From positions 30,815,919 through 30,879,918 of the forward strand of contig NC_092701.1 in NCBI RefSeq assembly GCF_964275005.1: a DNA stretch of 64,000 nt, given 5' to 3'. This DNA is from Diadema setosum (Eukaryota > Echinodermata > Echinoidea > Diadematoida > Diadematidae). Positions 23,045-43,869 of the stretch are shown piece by piece (position 1 is the first letter of the stretch; every line of letters starts with the position of its first letter). The notes under the pieces are model-generated. The model searched no databases. It was not told the DNA's origin and saw nothing but the letters and a program-made list of their open reading frames with translations. The position numbers and the translations under genes were made by a program.

Positions 23045-23081
<37 letters not shown>
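23045..23081. repeat. (TA)n microsatellite
   Basis: Uninterrupted TA repeats directly beyond the hAT-like right end. 23.1-25.2 kb is otherwise without a supported gene: it contains poly(T) near 23790 and 23830, and ATTCAATTCAGTTCAATTCA at 24044-24068, which resembles the short repeated tail of L2/CR1 LINEs. Confidence 0.9.
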
Positions 23082-23083
<2 letters not shown>

Positions 23084-25250
23084 GACATATTGAATTTTGT
23101 TTAGTGTAGCTCTACTGGACGTCTGATTCAGAAAAGTTATGCAGTCATTTCCGAGATATCGGACGAGATGTATATAGTCCTCATTACTTTCCGTCTTGTC
23201 CCGTGTTCTCACAATTATTTCACTGTTAAACAATATTAACCTTTCAATATGACTCGAATTCAGAATGGTTCGACCGCAGATGGACAGGTCATACATTAGC
23301 TGAGCAGTTTATTAAAGCTCCGCCCATGTTTTTTTGTTTTTTATTTTGTCCGTGCTTTGATAAGTGATTTATACACTGATGCAATACCTTTATCTGTCAT
23401 TTTATTTGGCTCCCAGTTATTTGATTATCCATTCCACACGTCAATGACTCTTCTTTCCCATGTCTTATTCGGTAGAGAAGCTCCTTCTCTTGTTAAACAG
23501 GGCACGAAGGTTCAGCAGAGACGAAATTCTGCAAGGAGGGGATGTTATTGTTTTCATGAACAGCAGCCTGCTCTCCGGAATTATATAGCAATTACTGCTT
23601 GCTTAGATCGAAATTGACAAGGGCCATTCTGTTCATAGTTCTATTCTTTTCTCTGTTAGACTAAGAAGGTACTAGGCGAGCTTGCCTTGTACCTCCATGG
23701 TTAGAAAGCCTGTGACTGAGTGGTTCCGCCCTGATTGGTTTCAGGGCGTTATCTGTTGACATGTCGATGTTAACAACGTGGGTAATTAATTTTTTTTTTT
23801 TTTTTTTGTAGTACGGCTTAAGGATTTTTTTTTTTTGAACAGTGTTCGTTTAATCTTACCACTGATTTCTTCATTTCATGCCTAATTAGAACACAGACAA
23901 TAAAGAAGACATACATGGGATTGTATGCAAATATACACGCATACACACAAGACCGAAACATGCGCACACACAAAGGAAAAAAGGGAATAGCAAACGTGGC
24001 AGAGTTCGCCGAGTGTTTTGACTGTAGTTGAAGTGAATCACGTTCAATTCAATTCAGTTCAATTCAATTAAGATGATTTTATATCCATATAAAGTAATAC
24101 AAATCACTATACATAACGCTTACATGAGTACATAATATTTTAAGGAGCTTTGAATCACATAAGTTTCAACAAAACATGAATACAATATTATAATGATATC
24201 AACTTTGGTTTGGATAAATAAACAAGCAACACAATCTTATTTTGTAACTTTACATGGAAAAGAGGAATTCACAAGAAAAGCATAGCTTGTAAAAACGTCA
24301 ATCTGTTCAATCACAACACATTTTCAAATGTAATTTCTCATGATGAAATACGGCAAATTTTGTCAAGAAAAGGTGTCTTGGCGTAGTCCCTCATTAGGAA
24401 CAGCCCTTCGATCATGCATACAACTACACTTACTCGTGACTTACACATTTTGCAGTAGTTTATTGACACGGTATTCTGGATTTAACGGGAAAAAAATATC
24501 GGTGACTTCTTTGAAGGTAGATATCGCTTCTATTTGTTTCGAGTTAAAATCTTAAGTTGTTATTGAATTACCGGGTTGTGATACCGTGACCATTTCCAAA
24601 TCCTGATGGCGAGGGGACAATAAGCAAATTCAATAATCTTACTCCTTCGCTTTGAAAATGACAATAAAATGTTTGTCAACAGATATGAAATCTTACATTT
24701 GAAAAAGGCTTTTTGTCCATGAACCAAAAGAGTCACAACGAGTCTTAAGATACAAAGATTTCCATTCGTTCATGGCAAGCTGTGAGTTTCACTCTTAAAA
24801 AAAGTTTTATTCAAAGTTGAGACCCCAGAACTGAAGAAAAGAGGCAAACTGCTTAAAGCAATTATTAAAAACACTGAATGAAGACCTAACAAATGTAATT
24901 ATTTTTTCATTTTTGTTTCGCAAAGAATTCAGGCATCCTCTCTATAATCACCGACTTTACACATGCTTATTTTCTAAACGCAAGATACTTTAACCCAAAT
25001 GGTCCTAATATTAGACTGTGAACACGAATGTGCCTATTGTAATCGGCTTACATGATCAAATTTTGTAAGTTTGTTTGTTTGCTTTTTACTCTATACTTTA
25101 CTTTCAGCCAAATGCTAAATTAGTGATGAGATGTGCGCTTGTAAACATCAACAATGCAAGACAATGTGTACTTTATAGTGTTTCAATCAAACTCTGGTAC
25201 TTACTGGTCACAAAATCATTCAACGGCAAGAACAATGGCTTTTGCACACG

Positions 25251-33114
<7,864 letters not shown>

Positions 33115-33119
33115 CTGTG

Positions 33120-34220
33120 GACAAACAAGACCAGTCACTGTTATACGTTCACTTCAACTGTCATCATTTTCACGAAACAATGACTCATGAGTTATGTTTT
33201 TTTTAAATATTTTTTTAAGAAAGACAGCAAAGTTACAGCTCCTTCTTATTTCATTCCATTTTATTATCTATTGCTGCAACTGCAACGTTTGACAATAATC
33301 GACAATTAGAGTGCTAGCTCTGTGAATCCGATAAAGATTTTGTTGTTTTTGAAATTCATTTTACAATCATTTTCTATGATTTAAGACTATCGTTACAACT
33401 ACAATAAAAAACCATGCTCCTTGACGTGATCCAAAAGAAATGATTTTCACTTCGTCTATATACTATATACTAGTAGTTTTTGCATGCATGAAATTGGCTC
33501 AAAACATGTGCGTGCATGTGTGCTTGTGTGTATGGTAGGGAGTGGGGCGCTGTATTTGAGCACCTCTAATTCCACTTGAAGTACTCAATACTGTTTCATT
33601 TTTATTGAATTTTATTTTCAAGATAATTGCATACAAAAACCTAATTCTTTTCAGCAATATGACAAAAACTTTCAATATATAAAATTTACAATGTATACAT
33701 GATTACAAAATGTGTATAACAAAATCTATGATTACTACATTAGCTCAGAGCTAACTAAGGTACATTATCAATCATTACATTACACAAACACAGCAATTTG
33801 ATGTATAGGCCTTTGAGTTTGAGGACTGATGCACTTATTCTATCACAGCCGTTTGCCCTATACTTGAATTCAGATCGTTCTTAATATCAATAATTTCATT
33901 AGGGTTTGTACGGTAAGAAATTGAAATGAAGAGTTGGGTTCAAAAGAAGTTTAGAAAATTTTGAAAAAAAGGCTTCATTTGTGTCGTCAAATCTTTTTGC
34001 CAGAATAAGACCTAATATTAACACACATATTCACACACGGACAGACACGCACAGAGAAATAATTGTTCTGGCTGCATCTTTTTGACCAATAATTGATTTA
34101 ACATCATCAAATTTGAAAAAAAAAATGATTATTGTCGTACGCAATACACAGGCAGTAATTATACATCTAGGGCGCCTGTATCTATTCCGCTGAGGAAGTA
34201 TTGACTCAAAAAATTCTTTT
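33120..34220. other. Stretch without recognised gene
   Basis: AT-rich sequence upstream of the first visible NXPE exon. It should contain the missing NXPE 5' exon and promoter if they are close, but I could not identify either. 33600-33800 resembles a minus-strand LINE 3' untranslated tail only in composition. Confidence 0.4.
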
Positions 34221-34548
34221 AAAGGGACTGTACTGTATTGGTTGAGGTGGAGATTCATGTTTTGAACATTCCTAAAGTGAGATAATGAGAAACCTCTTAT
34301 GAAATATGAAAGAGCATGTAATTTTAAGAAGGATTCAACGTTTATTCTTTAAATTTTGTTTCTTAAATTGGTTTTCAAATGGCTGAGATATCAAAAAAGT
34401 GATAATGATAAAAGGCGACAGGCCACGCCTTTTATTAGGATTTCTTTGTTTCACCTTGTTTTTGGATATCTCAGCCATTTCAAAACCGATTTTCATCAAA
34501 TAAACTTTCGATACCCCTTAGAATTGCATGCTCTTTGACATCTCATAC
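34221..34548 (+). mobile_element. MITE-A copy 2, left portion
   Basis: Begins AAAGGGACTGTACTGTATTG and carries the shared landmarks GAGATAATGAGAAACCTC, GGATTCAACGTTTATTC and CCATTTCAAAACCGATTTTC. It stops at TGACATCTCATA, exactly where the CACACTAAG end begins. The missing remainder appears at 44338-44412. Confidence 0.75.
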
Positions 34549-34654
34549 ACACTAAGAAAAAAAGGTTCAATAAGGGAGCTAGAAGGGTTCGAAGTCGCGA
34601 AAATGGGTGCAAACTACACGATTTGAGAAAATGGTGGAACTCTGCTTCTTATAT

Positions 34655-34965
34655 GGTTCATTTTGGGTTCGATCTTGCCACGGTCATTGACGGTGCAATA
34701 TTACGCCCCAAACTAGTCTCAAAACAAAGGCCATCCTATGGTGTTGCTCGGCACTAAAATGCAATATTACATATCCTTGTGCTGATATTATGAACATATA
34801 TTTTTTGATATCAGGAAACTTAAATTTCTTTCATATTCTATAATCATTCATCGAGAGTATATTTTCAAATTAAGTTGAGTCCATGATGAAAGGGGTCTAC
34901 TAAAAAAACAAAAGTAGAATACCTGATTGCTTGTCTGGTATTGACCAATCACATTGTACACATAA
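34655..34965 (+). repeat. Duplicated block, copy 1
   Basis: Shares ordered words with 35533-35825: GGTGCAATATT, AGTCTCAAA, TATGGTGTTG, ATAATCATTCATCG, AAGTTGAGTC and GTCTGGTATTGACCAATC. Same orientation, about 0.88 kb apart, well diverged. Confidence 0.75.
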
Positions 34966-35532
34966 CCTAGGAGGTTTAACAGATGAAGTTCCAACTGGAT
35001 GTAATTATTCAAATAGTCGTCAGATTTCTATTGCTGTACAAAACAATTCCACAGGTGCATTTGTGCCTTCGCTGATCGGGATTCGATGCCGCCGTCTCAC
35101 TGAGCAATCTGAAGATTCATTGTGGACGTTTACGTAATTTCGGCTATATTTTGCTTCAAATGAAATCCTATACTTTAAGATAAAAACATATAAAACAAAA
35201 GTCAATTCTGAACAGAAATATTATTGTGCAAAAGTGTTAATCAGAGCTGTTTCATGTGAAAGTGTTTAAACTGTACCCTGGATAGCCGGTTTATTCTATC
35301 ACTTTTCCTCATGATTCTGACAAAGCAAACTGATATGAATCTTCAAATAGAATTCTCTATCAATAGAAACATCAGATTACTGCCCAGGCATGCCTATTAG
35401 AATAATGTTCGTTTTATTTCATTTTTTGAGCAATTTCTATTCGTGTATCCCCGTGTCTTTAACATTCTCCTAACCTATCTCTTATTGGTTGGGATGTCGA
35501 AACGTAATTACCATTACAAAGACATATCTTCC

Positions 35533-35825
35533 TGTTTGTGGTTCATTCTTGCTAAGGTGCAATATTGAGCCCATAACAAGTCTCAAAGAAAGACCCATAT
35601 GGTGTTGATCGACACTTGAATACAATATTGCATACCGTCGTGGTGCTACTATGTACATGTTTTTTTTTAAAGACATCATAAAACTTGATGTTCTCCCATA
35701 ATTTCATAATCATTCATCGGAGCATTTTTAAATGAAGTTGAGTCTTTGATGGAAGGGTCTGCGAACAAGCTAACGAAGAATACTTGACTGCTCGTCTGGT
35801 ATTGACCAATCGAAATGGAATATGT
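35533..35825 (+). repeat. Duplicated block, copy 2
   Basis: Partner of 34655-34965. The sequence between the copies (34966-35532) ends with no obvious repeat of its own, so the ancestral event was probably a tandem duplication of about 0.88 kb. Confidence 0.75.
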
Positions 35826-35893
35826 CACAGCATTCCCTGCATGCTTACTGTGCGATGATGGAATCAAACCCTACTACACGCTAAAGATTTTCG

Positions 35894-36076
35894 TTGCGAC
35901 TCGATCTCGGGATAGAAAAAAAAAAGTCAATATTTTTTCAAGGCCCTCAAATCTGGAATTCCATCCACTCTGATGTGAAATGTAAGAAAACGGTACAAAG
36001 TTTTAAGGAAGCTTTAAAACGTATTTTACTTGAAAGGTTTTCTGGAAGTTACCAATATCATTTTACGAATTTATAA
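35894..36076 (+). pseudogene. LINE reverse-transcriptase C-terminal remnant
   Basis: The open frame contains FFQGPQIWNSIHSDVKCKKT and then SFKEALKRILLERF before a stop. The pattern GPxxWNSIP.., followed by SFKxxLKxxLL, is the conserved C-terminal end of many non-LTR retrotransposon polymerases (CR1/L2/Jockey type). Upstream polymerase domains are missing, as expected of a 5'-truncated insertion. 36150-36215 downstream is a TG-rich tract. Confidence 0.65.
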
Positions 36077-38870
36077 GAGACTAGCAAGATAGGGTGTGTT
36101 TGTGAAAATGACATCTTGTGTATTGCTAATACGCGCTGGTCCATGTTTTTGTCTGTGTATGCATGTGTGTGTATGTGTGAGTGTGTGTGTGTTTGTGTGT
36201 GTGTGTGCCAATGTTTTTCTCTGTATATACAATGTATTTTCTTTTCCGGGATTAGTTTTGAATAAGGCCAATTGCCTTCTCACTCACCCCTTCACTTGAT
36301 ATCTTTTGCTGTTTGTTTGCTTTGTTTGTTTGTTTGTCACATTGTCATTTTATTCATACCATTGTCACATTTTATGTATGCATATTTTATTAAGTGAACG
36401 TAAAGGAAATGATAAACTAAAATCATTTAGAGAGCAAACTCGCGGATATATAAGGGTGCAAACTACACGATTTATTTGTAAGGGTTGATTTTTTTCCCCT
36501 TTTTTTTTCATGGATTCATGCACGGTAAAGCCTAAGGGTAAAATGCATGCACATGAAAAATGTAAGCACATGTTTCCGTGTGCTTGCAAACACCACATTT
36601 TAGAATGAATAAAGACTAGCTGTGATAGTGGAATTTCTCATGAATAAATAATAAAGCATTAAAACCCTGGCTATTGTTCAACACCATTGTCAGGGTGTTA
36701 ACCACATACTCCATACACACCCATTGACCCCTGTGCAAAGTGAACATTTTGTACAGAGGGTTGGAAATAGAGCAAAATCTGTAACCTAACTGTGAAATTA
36801 ATCATGGATTTCATGAAACTGATTTGTGTTTTAAACCGCCTCCAACGAAATTGTACACTATACAACTATCTCCCATATCAATGATAGTGTTATCTGATAT
36901 ATAGTTACTGAATTATTAAGAATCAAAAGTGGATTTTTTTTAACGCCTATTAATCCATAGAATACATTCGATGCAAAATAATGACATGGATGTTTCCTAG
37001 AGTGTCAATTCACGGACCCAGTAGTTTGGTCACCTGGTGTGGGCATGTTCATTCTTTTCTTGAACATGATTAATGAATTCAATGAATTGTTGAGTCGTGC
37101 AAACTTATGTGCGCATAGGTTGACTCCCAGGTGGCTCATTGTACAGCTCGTTCATGCGTGTTTGAGCTGAGCATCTAGCGCAAATTCCATTTCCATAGCA
37201 GATCAGCTCTTCTGAGGCTTTTCGTAGCGGCTTACTGCAACTCTGACTTCAAAATTATTTTGTCCACTTCATAATATCAAGACCCCGCAGATTCCTACCA
37301 CGTGGAAAATGGTGAGTTAAAACATCATCGTGAAGCATGATTTGAAATATCCACAATGTTCTCGACCAAGGCCTTACTCTCGATATTACCCTTCATCAAA
37401 TTTCTTGTATCTGTTATGTTTTTGGTTGTATAGCCATGTCTTATAATGTAGGCTTGCAGGCAGTAATATTAAAATGTTCATTTTAGAATTCTGTTAAAAC
37501 TGGCTAGTTTTATGCGTGCTGTTTTCTGTTCTATTTTGTTTTGTTTCGTAACCATTCTGTGGAATTAGAGCAGCTTTAGCGATAAAATGTCTTGCTAAAG
37601 ACGTCATGGCATTCCGATTTCAGATTTCAGATTCATTTATTGTTCATTTAGGAAATTCTTTTTGTTGGTACATGGGCGTGCACATAGGAATATCTACATA
37701 CATGCATAAACTCACATATATTCATGTACATGTACACATTATAAATGGTACAATTTTCACTACATACACATTATTATACAAGCATAATTTATACTCACAA
37801 TACAGTGAACACATACATAATCACAATTTCAAGTAATTCTTTATATTTACCGATCAACAACAAAACAAAATAATTAAGAAAACGTAGAATCGGATATTCC
37901 TATAGGAAGTGTATCCTTAACATAACCTTTACGCCACCTCCCCCCCCCACACACACACAAACACACATCCCCAAGGATAATACATCGCGTCGTGCCATAC
38001 CACTATTTTGATTAATAACGAATACAAGGAAGGGAACTGAAGTTGATGAATAATTGTTGATAAACTTATGGATAAATAGACTAGTGTACTAACTAAACTT
38101 ATAATGGCAAACATTGCACGCTTATCTTTATGCTGGGATAATTCTCTGTAGTCAGGTAGTGTTAGTGGTAGACTTAAGTTCACCCTGTATGCAGCAAGGC
38201 AGTGCATAAGAATTGAACTATACATTAAGCTGCCATGGAGTGAGTTATGTAGTCACATTTACATAAGTTAGCTCTTCTGCAAAATTATTACACACGCATG
38301 AACAGTGGCCTTGAACTCATGACACTTGATTTTCCTTTTCAGGTATTCAAGCAAGATACAATATGATGAAGTTGCGCGCATTCTCCTGATCACGTAAACT
38401 TATATGCAATTCTGAAGGACAGAGTGATTCCTCAACAGAATATGTAAGTTTCATTAATGGATTAATCCGTAATACATGTATTTTCAGGTTATTGATTCAT
38501 CTAGATTTTCAGCATGTGATATCCGTGAAGTATATTATATTAAAGCGTATTATTACACATGAACGCAGTTTTATCGATTACTATAACGTAGCCAACGTTT
38601 AGTGGGTTGCGGAAAATTTGATAAGACTATAGTGCAATTTTTGATACCATCTATAATCGAGAGATATGTTACTCAAGTGGACCATTGCGATCATTCATTC
38701 TTGCCTTTTCCGTTCTACGTCTTCTCAGTTTTTTTTTTTTTTTTTGGACTTTTTCCTGAAAACTCCATGATGGATTGTAACTCATACAGGCAGCATCTCT
38801 ACCCCGCAAGAATCTTCATTTTTTTTTCATTTTTTTTATATTTATTTATTTATATATTATTTATTCTATT

Positions 38871-38927
38871 TTATTTTATTTTATTTATTATTATCATTAT
38901 TTTTTTTTTTTTTTGGGGGGGGGGGGT
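38871..38927. repeat. TTTA-rich and poly(T)/poly(G) tract
   Basis: TTTATT-type simple sequence followed by runs of T and G. The translated F/I-rich frame is an artefact. Confidence 0.8.
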
Positions 38928-39650
38928 AATCTTCTTTTCTGTAACCAGTATTATCAAAGTAAATCAAATCAATGTTATGAATAAGTAGAGGGGCTATATT
39001 TTCTCTTTTTTGTGTGTGTGGTAGCAGGATTAGAGGTGTCAACCATAATGGGCATCATTACACCCATTGCCATGGCCAGCACCCGGACCATCATCTGTGG
39101 CAAGCTCAGCAACGGCTGAATGGCTGAGGTCTATAAGTCTTACTCCTTTCCTAACTGTGTAAAATATACAGCAAACTGATGTTAAATTTGCATGTAATTT
39201 GATGTTGTCTTACTTTGTTATTTTATGTTATGAAGACTTTGAGTTGGTCAGGAAAATGTGGGAATATTTGAATATGCCCTATGTCATAAATGTATGCAGG
39301 CCTACATAAAAGGTGTGTATTTTCATCTCAGTCCAAATTCGCCAGATTTTTCTTTTCAACATGACTTTACTCAGGCTATTCCACATTTATTCTTTTTTTT
39401 CAGCTCTAACTTAGTGATGTCGGCATGCTGTCTCCTAATTCCCCGTCTGCCTGGAGAGGACATGCTGTATGTCTGTGACAAAGTAAGTGCTGCACTTTTA
39501 TTTTTTTTATGGGAGACGGGAATTCCATCTGCTTTCTGACTAGAAATATAAGAGGAATATTTCTTGCAACATTATCATGTTTTACTTATATGACAAAGAG
39601 CTGAAATAAATCTATCCGACCGGATTTGTTTAGAAACCAATATCAAAGCT

Positions 39651-39935
39651 TAAAGGGATGATATAGTATTGGTGGAGGTGAGGATTTGGGCTTTTAACTT
39701 TTTGTGATATACCAAGAACCTACTTATGAAATAATAGAGAGTATGCCATTCTAAGAGGAATTCTAAAGATTATTTGATGAAAATTGGTTTTGAAATGGAT
39801 GAGCCATCCAAAAACAAAATAAAACGCAGCGATCGTGATAAAAAGTGAGTCCTATATTATATTATTATTGCTCTGTTTTGGATATCGCAGCTATTTCAAA
39901 ACCATTTCTCATTATTTCAGCAAAAGTCGTTAGAA
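39651..39935 (+). mobile_element. MITE-A copy 3, right end missing
   Basis: Starts AAAGGGATGATATAGTATTG and follows MITE-A through TTTTGAAATGGATGAG and ATTTCAAAACCATTTCTCA, then departs. It lies between the last two orphan exons. Confidence 0.65.
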
Positions 39936-41899
39936 ACCTGAAGTAGATCTATGCAATCAATTTAATTTTCCATTTTCTGGTCAATGATCATAGTTGCAAC
40001 CTGTTAGTTTATGTAAGCAACAAAACCGCCCATAGTGTAAACGACCTATTTCCTTCGAAATGTTATTCAGTCATTATTTATTCATGCCAAAATCTCTTTC
40101 AGAACCTGGCAGGACTAAATCCCACAATCTTCACTGTGAATGCTGCGCACTATTTGGCTGGATGGTTGTGAAATCTGCCCGAATTCCTGTATACAATCGT
40201 GTCTTCCTTCGCTACAATGTTTCCGGCCTTCTGTGCTCTGTGGCTTTCAGTATCCCAGACAAGGCAGAAACACCCGATGCATACTTCAGCAGTACATTGC
40301 AAGCCTTGATCTGAACAGGCAACTATCACGAAGAAAAACCTACTGCATTTCATTAACGATATTGTTCAATAATTGTCTTGATATAGTTTACCAGCCTAAA
40401 GTTTTCATGGTGTATACTTTTACAAGGAATTGTCACCAGAGAAATGATGTTGTTGAGCTTGTCCCTCCGTTCGTACATCAGTCTGTTATCGATTATGGCA
40501 ACGTTGTATCACGAAGGGAAATGAAACGAAAAGTACAAGTGGACAAGTTAATGCAGGGAGATTACTTTAGCAGTTGAACACATCGTCACAAATTGAGGAA
40601 TATCGGAAAATCCGTTGAAGAGCTATATATACACATATATTTAGAGTTTCAGTGCCGCCATTACGAGATGAGAAAGCTACATCTTTGACGTCAACCATGG
40701 AAAATTATATAAAGAAATGTAAAGAAAATAGGCATAGTTTCACGTTTCTAGCATTACAAAAGGAGCACTTGATTAACTTCTTCCAGAAGGGGGTGGGGGT
40801 AATATTACCCTTAACATTATGGCAACGACAAATAAGTGGAGGCAATTTGTACTTTTCATTTAGAATCAGATTTTATGGAATTCCCTTGATATTTTCTTCA
40901 TAGGCCTATACGTTTCCATACATGAAAGTGACACTGAAACTTTAAAAAATGCATAACTTCCACTGGATCATACGATTTTCCATGTTCACATATGTGTTCT
41001 TATGATAATGCTCCAATCCACGGGTACATTTGGGTTTCATTCCCCTTTAAGTACTGTTTGAGGTATCCAAATGAAACTTTGCATATGTATATACGATTGG
41101 ATGAAGTTACTTCTACCACCTTGTGGGTGCCAGCGTTCAAGGTCAAATATTGTAGGTCATTGTCAAATTCTACAATGTCATTTCGTGCTCTTTCTTTGCA
41201 TCTCACCTTGTAAGCACTGTCGACATAGTATTGTGGTGTTCTTTTAGTAACTTTCCACACTTTTGAGCTATATGACCACCAAATTCACTCCCCAGAACAT
41301 CTAAAGATGGCTGTCAAGTGTTGATATTGGTGAAGTCCGACTCCGTCAACAGTCAAAAGGTCAATGAGCTTACATTTGAAAATCAGTGTAATCACAAATT
41401 CGATATGTGGGCAAGACCTCACTTCGCTTTTACCTTGTTAGATGGTGAATATTTGTGAAGCTTCCGTTTCTAATTCATACAGCATCAGCATACCTTATGT
41501 CTGAGAATAGTGGTAAAGAAGATTAGATACTTTGGCAACAGCGTGTAAAATTCGCAAAATTTTATTTTGTGCCTTATTTGCTGAACAAACGTCGTAGGAG
41601 GACTACAACCTGCCAGGCAGTATGGCGGAACAATTACTTTATTATTAGCGTCATAGAATAAATGACAATGATGTAGTTCTGAAGCATGCTATTCATTAGA
41701 TACTTTTGCAATGACTCCATGTATACTTTTAATCGAACTAGGTATATAATGACCAATGTCTTGTACTTGAATAACGACAGAATGATTTCGGTGAGGAAAG
41801 TTTTCTGTCACGTCATTTAGGAATAAGGGAACGTGTCAATATTATGCTATTTGTTCCATAGTTATTTCTGAAGTGGTTAAATGTATTTTCCTTTAAAAA

Positions 41900-42058
41900 A
41901 AAAAAATCATTTTATATATACCTACGTTGCATCCAGATGCCTATTCGTTGAAAAATATGGGCAATGTATTCAAAGGACAAAGATCATACACTAATGGGCC
42001 TAGGGTATACAACATTTCACTCGTTGTTGTTGTTTTGCTTTGTTTTGTTTTGTGTGTT

Positions 42059-42090
<32 letters not shown>
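41900..42090. other. Poly(A) and poly(G) runs, otherwise nothing recognised
   Basis: Poly(A) near 41897 and T/G runs at 42057-42089. 40.2-43.5 kb as a whole shows only short random open frames and no feature I can support. Confidence 0.5.
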
Positions 42091-43598
42091 CACGGTTCAA
42101 AGTGTCCTGAAACCTTGTATAATACATGCATTTAGTCATGTATGATGCCAAACTGTTCCCGCTCATAGCCGTTTCAAGGAAATGACTTAAGATTATTCTT
42201 ATACTCCATGATTTGGTAATGCTTAAGTGGTTCATAAGAGTCCAGTGAAACTGTGTACAGAACAAAAAGTGGATTTGACAATGGTATACGATATCCGCAA
42301 TTTACTCTTTGACGGGGTCTATCATCCGATTAATATGTATAAGCACGGTAGTCCCCTATTCGGAAACTACAAGTTAGATAAGCTGCAATCATTTTGCACG
42401 CGACCATAGCGTTATAGCCAAAGGTGATCTGCAAATCCCTGTGTGCCTACAGAGGATTGGAAAACGTAACAACTTTCTATGTATAGAACAACGAAACAGA
42501 AACTGGTGCATGTATTATTCTCAGTCACTTTGTTAGTCATTATGATGATTTGCTCATTGCAGTTCCGGAATCTCAGCTCGAGGGACTCGAATTGATCACC
42601 CAAAACAAAATCTGAATACATAACCATGATAACTGCGATTCTGCCTAATCTCCATTGGTAGCCCATAAGTGCTGGTATCAAGTTTGATTTTCATATTATA
42701 ATTATACCTTGTATTTAGATGTTTTCATCGAAATGCCCGTATACCTGAATATGGTATGCGTATGTCAGTTAAGTATCTAAACCATAATGAATTGTAGTCG
42801 TAATCTAAGTGCCAAGAATCTCATGTTTTAAATAAATGTGAACCCCAAGACATGTCGTGATAAGGACTTTAAGACAATTGGCGTCGTCATTATAAAACAA
42901 ACTCCTAATTGTAAGACATGTTTTAAATTTTAGATAAATTCATGTCTATGCTGGAAACATATCTTTTTGATGATTCATGATGACGTCACTGTTACATGAA
43001 TATTGTACGCATGGAAATATGTAGGCCTATTCGTTTGAATGCATACAAACAACTTGTTAAATCCTCTTACATTTTTTTTTTTAGATATGGTGCATACTTT
43101 AGAAATGTACGTAGCATGCTTTTGTTTTTTGAGGCTTTGTGTACTGGCAAAAAGCATATCTTATTCTTATAGATTATGTGAATAAGTACGTATTCAAGTA
43201 CGTTTTGAATAAAACGTATCCAGACAAATGTAAATCATATTTTTACCTCTTTCTTCATGCAGATGTATGCTCTTGCTTAGAGGGTTTGTTTGATAGATAG
43301 TGATAGTGCTCACCTCATTGGAAAGGTAATTGGGTAAATATTTGGTTTTAGTATGTCATTCAAACACAACTATAAGTTAACTTCTACATTAACATTTCAA
43401 AACTCACAAATTCCACGCACACATTTCATGATTCACAGGATCCAAATTACACCAATCTTATTTACTTTGCAGAGTGCAACAACAGCATAAGTTTGATATA
43501 CTGAGCAAACAGGCTTGCATTAGTTCCCACTATTCAAGGTTTAAAGTAGTTAAGTAACCAAATTGTACCTTGTTATGTATATTAAGTATATTTACCTT

Positions 43599-43862
43599 AT
43601 AGGTATAATGTTGCAAATATGTGGTGCTTATTTCATCCATAACTGCTGCAAAATTGCTTCTTTAAAGGAGCCAATCAGTGTCACTGCCTGTTCCTCTAGA
43701 GACGCAATATTGCCCAGTAATCTCAAGGTTCACTTGAGGTTATACTGGGCAACATTGCGCCTCTAAAGGCGTAGACAGTGACACTGACTGGCTCCTTTAA
43801 AGAAGCAATTTTGCTGCAGTCATGGATCAAATAAGCACCACATAGGTGCAACATTATACCTA
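43599..43862. mobile_element. Large hairpin MITE (AGGTATAATGTTGCA arms)
   Basis: Arms of about 130 bases run from AGGTATAATGTTGCAAATAT at 43601 to the complement ending at 43860, with almost no loop (centre near 43730). The arms include GGAGCCAATCAGTGTCACTG and AATATTGCCCAGT. High arm identity suggests a fairly recent copy or gene conversion between arms. Confidence 0.85.
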
Positions 43863-43869
43863 TATATAT

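Larger units (their letters stand above)
37180..40171 (+). pseudogene. Orphan plus-strand exons, unidentified
   Basis: Four or five splice-framed pieces lie in order. There is a possible 5' exon ending ATG|GTGAGT at 37311. 38343-38443 (cag/GTAAGT) is closed by stops. 39028-39119, after TAGCAG, reads LEVSTIMGIITPIAMASTRT to a TGA. 39404-39482, after TTTTTTTTCAG, reads SNLVMSACCLLIPRLPGEDM to AAA|GTAAGT. 40103-40171, after CTCTTTCAG, reads NLAGLNPTIFTVNAAHYLAG then WL and TGA. The last two join in phase 0. The pieces are hydrophobic, suggesting a membrane protein. I do not recognise the family. Because the early exons carry stops, I call it a decayed gene or gene fragment. Confidence 0.35.

Noticed and set aside
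40060..40577. Two overlapping plus-strand frames of 84 and 145 residues
   Set aside because: The coding-like signal lies in the third frame, at 40103-40171 with an acceptor. The longer frames have no recognisable content.
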